64,000 bases of DNA from Cytobacillus oceanisediminis 2691 (GTDB lineage Bacteria; Bacillota; Bacilli; Bacillales; Cytobacillaceae): positions 4,935,501 through 4,999,500 of the forward strand of contig NZ_CP015506.1 in NCBI RefSeq assembly GCF_000294775.2, given 5' to 3'. Both the position numbers and the translations under genes were made by a program. Positions 25,138 through 32,706 of the stretch are shown here, piece after piece. Position 1 is the stretch's first letter. The number at the start of each line of letters is the position of its first letter. The notes under the pieces are model-generated. The model saw nothing but the letters and a program-made list of their open reading frames with translations, was not told the origin of the DNA and searched no databases.

Positions 25138-26487
25138 TTAGCCAGAACTGGCTTTTAAGCGTCTAAGTATTAATGACATCAAATTTTTTATTCTGAGGAA
25201 ATCAGAGCGATCAATTAATAGAAACTGTCTATATGACAAACCTGTAATGCGGTGAAAAATAACTATTTTTATAATAAAACTAAAGAAATAAGAAATAGTG
25301 GTAGCATATGCAGCACCAGATACTCCTATTTTTGGCACGAGAATCAGGTTCAAAGTAACATTACCAACAACATTGATGATAGCAACATACATATTAAGCT
25401 CAGGCTTCCCACGGCCTGCTATATCATTTGACAATACTTTTTCAACTGCAAGCAGCATAATTCCCGGCAAAAGAATCTTCAGCAGCAAAGAGCTTTTTTC
25501 GTATTGTGATCCAAAGAAAAGTTCAAAAACCAGGTCTGATAGCAAAAAGGCAAAAATTCCGCCAATAAGGGTGATAAAAGCAATGTTCCTGGAGACAATT
25601 GCTGTTACTTTGTCACGCTCTCCTTTATCAGTTGTTGAGGAAATCCTGGGAAATAGGACACTTGAAATAGCTACTGCCAATATGGTGATTCTCTCTCCTA
25701 CATTTACAGAAACAGTATAAAGCCCTACAGATGCTGAACTTACAAAATAGCCTAAGATTAGAATATCCAGTCTGTAGTTTAAAAAGGTCATAGCATTACT
25801 GATGTGCGCTTTGATGCCATAATTAATGGCTTTCTTTAAATATAGGGTATCAAATTCCCCTCCAGCAACATCTACTTTCTTTTTCCTCAAATAATAAAAA
25901 ATGGTTATCACAATAATAATATTAGCCAAAACAAATGCAATTATCGCACCATTTATCCCAAGGCCGCCCAAAATCACCAAAAGCGCTACCAAAATTAGTA
26001 AGAAGGCCTGAAAATAAACCATCAATTTATTAAAACTTTTGAAGTCCTGCAATCCATGGAAAACGGTCATAAGCATTTCCTTTATAAACATAAAAGGCAA
26101 TGCCGCAAGAACAAGATAGAGCAGGCTGACATCTATTCCTTTAAAAAACTGACCTGAAAAAAAATAAATGAAAATAAAGCCAAAAGCTACAGCTATACCG
26201 CTTAAAATGAAAGAAACTAAAATATTCGTTTTAATCACGTTTGAAACAGAGATATTCCCTTTGCTAATAAAATATGTAGTAGAAGTATTAAGCCCAAGCG
26301 TAAGAAAAGTTACTAAAAGCAAAGGTAATAAAGTAATTAAAGAGTATTGCCCCTGGCCTTCAGGCTGTAAATAGCGTGCCAAAATAACTATCAGCAATAC
26401 TCCCAAAAGAATATTAGACATCTGCCTTACAATGGTACTAACAGTATCAGAAATAAACTTTTTATTTTTATCCATATTGTTCACCAC
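25138..26487 (-). CDS. Wzx-type polysaccharide flippase
   Basis: A 449-residue MATE/PST superfamily transporter with 12 to 14 hydrophobic helices over the whole length. The N-terminal part FISDTVSTIVRQMSNILLGVLL and the YLQPEGQGQYSLI motif are typical for Wzx. It would flip the undecaprenyl-linked locus A repeat unit across the membrane. It overlaps the upstream glycosyltransferase gene by 20 bases when read from the GTG at 26487. An internal ATG four codons later is an equally good start. Confidence 0.9.
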   Translation of the reverse strand: MVNNMDKNKKFISDTVSTIVRQMSNILLGVLLIVILARYLQPEGQGQYSLITLLPLLLVTFLTLGLNTSTTYFISKGNISVSNVIKTNILVSFILSGIAVAFGFIFIYFFSGQFFKGIDVSLLYLVLAALPFMFIKEMLMTVFHGLQDFKSFNKLMVYFQAFLLILVALLVILGGLGINGAIIAFVLANIIIVITIFYYLRKKKVDVAGGEFDTLYLKKAINYGIKAHISNAMTFLNYRLDILILGYFVSSASVGLYTVSVNVGERITILAVAISSVLFPRISSTTDKGERDKVTAIVSRNIAFITLIGGIFAFLLSDLVFELFFGSQYEKSSLLLKILLPGIMLLAVEKVLSNDIAGRGKPELNMYVAIINVVGNVTLNLILVPKIGVSGAAYATTISYFFSFIIKIVIFHRITGLSYRQFLLIDRSDFLRIKNLMSLILRRLKASSG

Positions 26488-27712
26488 TGTTTAGCAAGTC
26501 CTCTCGGAAATCTGTATAATTTTTGGCCGCGTTATAACTTTTTTCCCAAGTTTCTCTTGCATTCGTTCTTAATGCTTCTTTTTCCTCGATAGAGAGACGA
26601 TAGAATTCTCCGAAATAAGAAGACAATTGTCCCGGGCTTATATCAACTGGCAAAAGTTTTCCGGAACTATCGCTAACAATTTCCGGGACTCCTCCTACCT
26701 CTGTGGCATATGCAGGTATTCCATATCTGAATGCCTCCATTATTGTAACAGGTATCCCCTCTGAAGAGCTTACGTTTACAAAAAGGTCAACAGGATGCTT
26801 TTTATAAAATTGCAATACTTCCAAATTGGTTAAATTGCCCTCTAGCCTTGCATTGATGTTAGGCGGCAGAGCCTTTATTAATTCTTGGATTTTATTTTCT
26901 TCTGGACCCGATCCAATGTGATGCCACACAACTGGTATATCCAGTTCCTTAAGAGCTTTAACGATAATCTCTACCCTTTTAACTGGTACAAGATAGGAGC
27001 AGCTAACAATTACCAGCTCTTTTCCTTTCGGAGCATCATTCCGATAATCATCTCCATCAATCCCCAGTCTGCTTACCTTAATATGGTTAGGTGATATACC
27101 TGTATACTTATTGAGTAAATAATTCTTTCCCTGCTGTGAAATTGTAAACAAACGGGTTAATTCTTGAATAACTTTAAATTGAAATGGTATATATGGAGGT
27201 TTATGCCTTTCAACATAAAGATCTCCACCATGGGCTCTGGAGTAAATGACTGCATCTTTAAATTTTTCTTTAAATAAAACAGCACCTAATGCTGATGGAT
27301 TCTGCCAATAACAATAAATTATATAATTGCTTTGATCTTCTTCATTGTTAAAGTAAGTAACCAAACTATCTCGTGCAATCTTAGCCCACCCAAACCAATT
27401 CACCATAGCTGCCACTCCGCGAACTCCATGACCTTGTGCAATCTTAAGTTCTTTCAGCAGCCACTCACTCATTTGCCGATCAATCAATGAGTTAAGGATG
27501 GATTTGATCTTCGCTGATCTTCCATTTTTCATTTCATAAATACGAACATTATTAGGAACTTCTCTTTTTTCCTTTCTTGTATTAGCATACATAGGAAAAA
27601 TAATAATTTCCTCAAATGACTCACTTAAATATTTTATCTCTGTTTCCAAAAATGCTTCAGAATGCCCAAATGGAAATGAGTGAGTGAAAAGGATGAGATT
27701 CTTTCTCTTCAA
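26468..27712 (-). CDS. Glycosyltransferase family 4
   Basis: A 414-residue GT-B enzyme. It starts MKRKNLILFTHSFPFGHSEAFLETE. The donor-binding half contains LVIVSCSYLVPVKRVEIIVKAL, WHHIGSGPEENKI and the E-x7-E region SSSEGIPVTIMEAFRYGIPAYA followed by TEVGGVPEIV, so both conserved glutamates are present. It probably adds a sugar of the locus A repeat. The initiating TagO gene lies just upstream, with a terminator-like hairpin between them. Confidence 0.87.
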   Translation of the reverse strand: MKRKNLILFTHSFPFGHSEAFLETEIKYLSESFEEIIIFPMYANTRKEKREVPNNVRIYEMKNGRSAKIKSILNSLIDRQMSEWLLKELKIAQGHGVRGVAAMVNWFGWAKIARDSLVTYFNNEEDQSNYIIYCYWQNPSALGAVLFKEKFKDAVIYSRAHGGDLYVERHKPPYIPFQFKVIQELTRLFTISQQGKNYLLNKYTGISPNHIKVSRLGIDGDDYRNDAPKGKELVIVSCSYLVPVKRVEIIVKALKELDIPVVWHHIGSGPEENKIQELIKALPPNINARLEGNLTNLEVLQFYKKHPVDLFVNVSSSEGIPVTIMEAFRYGIPAYATEVGGVPEIVSDSSGKLLPVDISPGQLSSYFGEFYRLSIEEKEALRTNARETWEKSYNAAKNYTDFREDLLNSGEQYG

Positions 27713-27730
27713 AATAAATCACCTTCCAAC

Positions 27731-27762
27731 AAAAAAACCGAAAGTGAAAATTCACTTACGGT
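27731..27762 (-). terminator. Hairpin after tagO copy 1
   Basis: The near-perfect stem ACCGAAAGTGAA / TTCACTTACGGT (27737-27748 and 27751-27762) is followed on the minus strand by a T7 run. It would partly uncouple tagO from the rest of locus A. Confidence 0.75.
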
Positions 27763-27791
27763 CGCAGTCTATTTTTAGATTACGGTCGCAG
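27756..27791. repeat. Short direct repeat TTACGGTCGCAG
   Basis: The 12-mer TTACGGTCGCAG occurs at 27756-27767 and 27780-27791, between the tagO stop and the terminator hairpin. The first copy shares bases with the hairpin arm. Confidence 0.6.
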
Positions 27792-27794
27792 CAT

Positions 27795-28853
27795 TTAGAG
27801 ACGCCCTCTGACCTTCCGGAAAAACTTAATAAAAGGCTTATATTTATCATTTACCAAACCAATAATCTCAGCAATAATCTGTGTCATTATTAATAAAGCA
27901 ACTAGGATTATTAAAGAGCCCCACAAAGTTGAGGTGGAAAATAAAATGGCACTAATACTAAATAGTATTCCCAGCAGATATATAACCAATACAGTATTCC
28001 TATGAGATAGACCTAATGCCAATATTCTATGGTGCAAATGCGACTTATCAGGAGCAGATATTGGCTTTTTATTGATAACTCTTCGGATTATCGCAAATGC
28101 AGTGTCAAACACAGGTACACCAAGGATGATAACCGGTACAATAGTACTGAATAAAGTTACACTCTTATATAACCCCAATAGTGAAAGAACTGCTATTGCA
28201 TACCCCAAGAAAAGAGCACCGGTATCACCCATAAAGATTTTAGCAGGATGGAAATTATAATATAGGAATCCAACGGTGCTGGCCAGTACAATTACGGCAA
28301 GGGTTAATATTAGAAACTTACCGTGAATTCCGGCCATAATACCTATGGTCGCTATCCCAATTGCTGATATCCCCCCAGCAAGTCCATCGAGACCGTCAAT
28401 CAAATTCACAGCATTAGTAATTGCTACAATCCATAAGACAGAGATTGGAATTGCAAGAATTCCTAAATTAAATTTTTCCAAAAAAGGTATAGAAATAAAA
28501 TCAATTGTCAATCCTGTACTTACAACTACTGCGGCAGCCATTATTTGGCCGAGCAGTTTATATTTGGCCGATAGCTCATATTTATCATCAAGAATACCAA
28601 TAATAACGATGATAAACGCACCAATTATGATACCATTCATTTTCTGGGTGTATAGACCAGCGGCAAAGTAGCCGGCAATCACACCGATAAAGATAGCCAA
28701 GCCACCTAAACGGGGCATGATTTTAGCATGAACCTTTCTTTGATTGGGCTTATCTGTCGCATTAATTTTTATGGCAAGTTTTATAATAAATGGTGTTACA
28801 GCCAAAACCGTGACTAAAGAGACAAAAAATGCAAATATTAATTGTATAGTCAT
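27795..28853 (-). CDS. tagO: TagO/WecA family UDP-GlcNAc:undecaprenyl-P GlcNAc-1-P transferase (copy 1)
   Basis: A 352-residue protein with about 11 transmembrane helices. Family motifs are present: RKVHAKIMPRLGG, GILDDKYELS (the DD pair), NAVNLIDGLDGLAGG, GFLYYNFHPAKIFMGDTGALF followed by LGY, and SHLHHRILALG. It starts lipid-linked polymer synthesis by moving sugar-1-phosphate (normally GlcNAc) to undecaprenyl phosphate. It is the first gene of the locus A operon. A close paralogue is at 49586. In B. subtilis tagO lies near the yvyE LCP gene, so this copy could also serve teichoic acid synthesis. Confidence 0.92.
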   Translation of the reverse strand: MTIQLIFAFFVSLVTVLAVTPFIIKLAIKINATDKPNQRKVHAKIMPRLGGLAIFIGVIAGYFAAGLYTQKMNGIIIGAFIIVIIGILDDKYELSAKYKLLGQIMAAAVVVSTGLTIDFISIPFLEKFNLGILAIPISVLWIVAITNAVNLIDGLDGLAGGISAIGIATIGIMAGIHGKFLILTLAVIVLASTVGFLYYNFHPAKIFMGDTGALFLGYAIAVLSLLGLYKSVTLFSTIVPVIILGVPVFDTAFAIIRRVINKKPISAPDKSHLHHRILALGLSHRNTVLVIYLLGILFSISAILFSTSTLWGSLIILVALLIMTQIIAEIIGLVNDKYKPFIKFFRKVRGRL

Positions 28854-29081
28854 TTCGACTTCCCCTTTTTGAAGTTGAAAAAAATATTTTCAATCCTTCA
28901 TTAGTTTAACACATGACAAGCATTATTCAATTTATAACAAATTAATTTTTCATTACATTTGTTTCAGATTAAACAGGTGTATTAAATCTACTCCTACTGT
29001 ACTTAATTTTAATACGAAACTTTCCTCTGTCAATTATTATTTTCCTATATAAGCCTCTCTTCAAACCATGCAATTAAAGGA

Positions 29082-29112
29082 AAATCCCTCTTGGATTCAC
29101 CAACAGGGATTT
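29082..29112 (-). terminator. Terminator after the first CWB2 amidase
   Basis: The arms AAATCCCT / AGGGATTT (29082-29089 and 29105-29112) with an inner TTGG/CCAA pair make a stable hairpin just past the stop. The following minus-strand sequence is TTTTCCTTT. Confidence 0.7.
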
Positions 29113-29119
29113 AAATAAA

Positions 29120-30613
29120 TTATTTTTTGTTATAATAATTCATAATTCCTTTATATATTGCATCTGCCGCCCTTTGCCTGAAGGTATTGTTAGCAAGCTT
29201 CTTAGCATCTTCCGGGTTGGATATAAATGCAATTTCAACTAGGACGCTTGGTATTTTAGTGTATTTAATGACATAAAAGCTTCCTTGCTTTACTCCCCTG
29301 TCATTTGTCCCCATTGCCTTTACGAGTTCCTTTTGGATTTCCTCTGCAAGGAGTTTACTATCTGCCGAAGCATATGCAGTATTATAATATGTCTCTGTTC
29401 CATTTGGAGAAGACCCAGAATAAGCATTTACATGTATACTAACAAATAAATCCGCACCCTGACTATGCGCCATTTGTACGCGCTCATCCAAAGTAGGGTA
29501 AGTGTCGGAATTCCTGGTCATCATTACTTTAGCTAATGAATCATAGAGGCGAGCATTTACCCTTTTGGAAACATCCAGAACGATATCCTTTTCTAACATT
29601 CCATAACCAGAAGCTCCTGGGTCACTCCCGCCGTGGCCAGGATCTATCATAATGGTTTGGCCAACCGCCGGACCTCCCAGGATATTGCTTATGCTGGTAG
29701 AAACAGAAGCAGATCCCCCTAATATAGTAAAGGTTTGATACCCATTATTAATAATAGAATCCTTAGTAGCAGCAGGTATGCTAGATGAGGTTAATAAAAT
29801 TGGGTTATTCCTCTTGGCTGCCAAAACGGAACCTGTTAAAGCATCAGCAAAATTCATACCTGTTGCAACAAAAGCTTGGGATTGCGACTTGTAATAGCGA
29901 TTGGCAATATTAGACGCTACAGCAAAACGATCTTTTCCATCTATCCTTATTGCATTAGGCAGACTATTAAAGACGTTTTGCGATACACTCCCAGTTCCCC
30001 CGACTACAATTGTTTGATTTACCCCCCATTGGGAAATTATACTTTTAGTAGCATCCGGCATACTATTAGTATTCGTTAACAAAATAGGATATCCATTTCT
30101 TGCTGCATATGGAGCAATTGCAAGCGCATCCGGGAAATTCAACCCATATGCTACGACCACTCTATCCTTTTTCCCAATAGACTTAGCAATATTATTAGCA
30201 ACGTCATATCGGTCCTGTCCCGAAATTCTATTAACGGAAATGCCCATAGCTCTTAATTCGGTAATTACTTGGTCAGACACACTTGCTTTTCCGCCTACAA
30301 TTGTAACACTTTTTGCATTTAGTCTAATAATTTCCTGTTTTGTAACACTCGTAAGCTTCCCCGCATGAGTTAAAAGAATAGGTCCATTAAGTTTATAAGC
30401 TAACGGAGCAGCAGCCAATGCATCTGCATAGGCTGTATAATTAGCCAAAACCACATTAGCAGACGTCGACCAGCCCTTTTTTGAAACATTTACAGCAACC
30501 TCAAAACGATCCTGCCCGCCCAGTCTAGTTGTGTAACCTTCTGCTGACGTCTGAGCTGCAAGAAGCATGCTAAATGTGAATGTCAGCAAAAAAGTTACAA
30601 GCAATTTTTTCAT
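29120..30613 (-). CDS. CWB2-anchored N-acetylmuramoyl-L-alanine amidase (LytC-like) 1
   Basis: A 497-residue secreted autolysin. Signal peptide 1-24 ends near TSAEG. Three CWB2 repeats cover about 28-310, each beginning with an RxGGxDRFEVA-type motif and holding an ADALAAAPLA or PDALAIAPYA box. An Amidase_3 domain covers about 318-497. Zn ligands and catalytic residues are seen in DPGHGGSDPG, MLEKDIVLD, FVSIHVNA and VLVEIAFISN. It cuts the peptide from MurNAc in peptidoglycan. The domain order (CWB2 first, amidase last) is that of B. subtilis LytC. A sigma-D-like promoter lies upstream, so it is probably co-regulated with motility. Confidence 0.94.
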   Translation of the reverse strand: MKKLLVTFLLTFTFSMLLAAQTSAEGYTTRLGGQDRFEVAVNVSKKGWSTSANVVLANYTAYADALAAAPLAYKLNGPILLTHAGKLTSVTKQEIIRLNAKSVTIVGGKASVSDQVITELRAMGISVNRISGQDRYDVANNIAKSIGKKDRVVVAYGLNFPDALAIAPYAARNGYPILLTNTNSMPDATKSIISQWGVNQTIVVGGTGSVSQNVFNSLPNAIRIDGKDRFAVASNIANRYYKSQSQAFVATGMNFADALTGSVLAAKRNNPILLTSSSIPAATKDSIINNGYQTFTILGGSASVSTSISNILGGPAVGQTIMIDPGHGGSDPGASGYGMLEKDIVLDVSKRVNARLYDSLAKVMMTRNSDTYPTLDERVQMAHSQGADLFVSIHVNAYSGSSPNGTETYYNTAYASADSKLLAEEIQKELVKAMGTNDRGVKQGSFYVIKYTKIPSVLVEIAFISNPEDAKKLANNTFRQRAADAIYKGIMNYYNKK

Positions 30614-30646
30614 TACTTTGCCTCCCTAATTATTCTCTCTATTATT

Positions 30647-30673
30647 TTATCGGAAATATTCGACAGGATTCTA
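30647..30673 (-). promoter_or_regulatory. Sigma-D-like promoter of the first amidase gene
   Basis: On the minus strand TAGA (30673-30670), a 15-base spacer and TCCGATAA (30654-30647) match TAAA-N15-GCCGATAT with one -35 difference and two -10 differences. Autolysins of the LytC type are sigma-D genes in B. subtilis. Confidence 0.6.
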
Positions 30674-30730
30674 TAAAAATTCCAAAAAAAAATAAATTAG
30701 TATTATCGTCTCACAATATCTAAGACTATG

Positions 30731-32455
30731 CTAATAATGAATTCTTACATAAGAATCTTTTAAAAGCCTATCAAACTGTGTTTTTACAGAATGGTACCCT
30801 GTTGCGTAAAGACCCTTTTTAGGGTTGTAATTTCCGTATATATTCACGGCAGCATTAAGATTTGTTTGGAGATTAGCATCCTCCAATTGAAGCTTTCGAA
30901 TTGGAAGTGATATTGTCTTTCCAGAGAATCTGTCTGTATATACCGAGATAAAATAGGTGGTTTTCAAAGGATGAATCTCACCGGTTTCCTCCAGTTCTTT
31001 TAAAGCTTGGCCTATAAGAGCATGTGGCGGATGCCCATCATGCCATGACATGGACCTAAATTCGGCATCAGGGAACTTAGATAGGTAATTCCGTATTTCA
31101 TTTTTAATATTTTCTTTATTAAAGGTTCCATCCTCAAGTGTATTATCAAGAGTGTGGTCTTCTTTTACACCTAAAGTATTCGCTGCAATAAAATAATCAT
31201 TTAAACGGATATCTCCAAACTCTTTCAATGAAATGTAACCATGCAAAAACCCTTCTTTGCCCGGATCATGATAAACACCATGCCACCAGCACCAAATTGG
31301 GGCATTATTCATATATTTTGCTCTCGATTCTTCATCATAATGACCATTTACAATCTCTCTAGCAACAGAATCGGAACCTTTTGAAAAAATACCTAAATAT
31401 ACATTTCGGTTTTTATTTAATTGATTCAATATATCAATGCCAAAGGTAAGCACCTCGTCATCAGCATGTGGCACGAGATAAATAATAGGAGCAGATGACT
31501 TTTTATGAAAGTGGATATCTGAAATGGCATTGTCACTTACCGAAGCTCGGCCTCCAAGTACAACCAGATTATTAACAATATTGTTTTCAAAAACATCAAG
31601 AGACTCGGAAGGCACAAAATCACTTCTCGTTAATACGATGGACGCCTTCTCTTTTGCTGCAGAAACCGAACCAGTTAAAGCATCGGCAAATGACATTCCC
31701 GTTGCTAAATAAATCGAGTCTGTAGGCATTTTTTCTCTATAAACATTCGCGGCAACCTCAAATCTATTTCTTCCGCCTATTCTATCTGGCTTTGGCAGCG
31801 CTCTTTCTACCAGTTTACTTACACTGGCTTCTCCGCCTATAATTAAAGACTTGCTTACCTTTTGCTTTTTTATTAAATCAGCTGTTTGTACAGGCAGTGA
31901 CTTGGGCCTAGTTAGAAGAATCGGCACTTGATTTATGGCTGCATAAGAGGAGATCGATAGTGCATCTGGATAATTTAATCCATCTGCAATAATAACACTT
32001 TGCCAGTTATTTATTATTTTTGCTACATTGGCGGATACCTCAAATCGATCCTTACCGGAAATTCTCTCAACATTTTTAATACCTAATAAACGAATTTGAT
32101 TAAGGACAGAATCCGATACACTGGCTTCTCCCCCAACAACCACGACTTTTTTAGGAACTAATCTCTTTATTTCTATTTTGGTAGCTTCTGTGAGTTTAGT
32201 TGCATGTGTTAATAAAATAGGAGCATCATATTTATATGCAAGCGGCCCTGCTGACAAGGCATCCGCAAAAGCGTTATAGTTAGCAAGTAAAACCGTGTTT
32301 GCACGATCCCATTTTCTTGATACATTTACCGCTACCTCGAAACGGTCTTCTCCCCCAAGTCTTTCTGGAAAGCTGTCTGCCAAGACTACATTCGTATGAA
32401 ATAATAAACTAATAAGAAATAATGCAATAAAACTATAAAAATATCTTCTTTTCAA
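30731..32455 (-). CDS. CWB2-anchored PIG-L family deacetylase-like protein
   Basis: A 574-residue secreted protein. Signal peptide 1-26; three CWB2 repeats at about 31-320 (ERLGGEDRFEVAVNVSR, ERISGKDRFEVSANVAK, DRIGGRNRFEVAANVYR). A C-terminal PIG-L/LmbE domain starts at about 327 with the zinc motif VPHADDEVLTFG, and the partner motif HDGHPPHALIG follows near 480. PIG-L enzymes remove N-acetyl groups from GlcNAc-type sugars. Being fixed to the wall, it could act on wall glycans or the locus A/B polymers; this is inference. The motif reads PHADDE where many members have PHPDDE. The last 60 residues are unassigned. Confidence 0.87.
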   Translation of the reverse strand: MKRRYFYSFIALFLISLLFHTNVVLADSFPERLGGEDRFEVAVNVSRKWDRANTVLLANYNAFADALSAGPLAYKYDAPILLTHATKLTEATKIEIKRLVPKKVVVVGGEASVSDSVLNQIRLLGIKNVERISGKDRFEVSANVAKIINNWQSVIIADGLNYPDALSISSYAAINQVPILLTRPKSLPVQTADLIKKQKVSKSLIIGGEASVSKLVERALPKPDRIGGRNRFEVAANVYREKMPTDSIYLATGMSFADALTGSVSAAKEKASIVLTRSDFVPSESLDVFENNIVNNLVVLGGRASVSDNAISDIHFHKKSSAPIIYLVPHADDEVLTFGIDILNQLNKNRNVYLGIFSKGSDSVAREIVNGHYDEESRAKYMNNAPIWCWWHGVYHDPGKEGFLHGYISLKEFGDIRLNDYFIAANTLGVKEDHTLDNTLEDGTFNKENIKNEIRNYLSKFPDAEFRSMSWHDGHPPHALIGQALKELEETGEIHPLKTTYFISVYTDRFSGKTISLPIRKLQLEDANLQTNLNAAVNIYGNYNPKKGLYATGYHSVKTQFDRLLKDSYVRIHY

Positions 32456-32666
32456 TTTTGTTACATCTCCCTGTCAAGATTGACCCTTATTGACTTCAAA
32501 AAAAATTTTGTCTATCAAAACTGAATTAATCAATGAACAGCTGCACAACCTCCTAATTACCTAACTATCCCATAAATTAGTTATTTTTACACTAATGCTA
32601 TATTAGCACAATTTTACTATATTTTATTACAAATATTACAAATTCCAATTTTTTCTATTTTCAGGA

Positions 32667-32701
32667 ATAAAAAAAACCGAAACCCCCAAAGGTTTCGGTT
32701 T
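32667..32701 (-). terminator. Terminator after the CWB2 glucosaminidase
   Basis: A perfect 11-bp stem, AAACCGAAACC / GGTTTCGGTTT (32674-32684 and 32691-32701), is followed on the minus strand by T8. It lies just after the stop. Confidence 0.9.
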
Positions 32702-32706
32702 CTATA

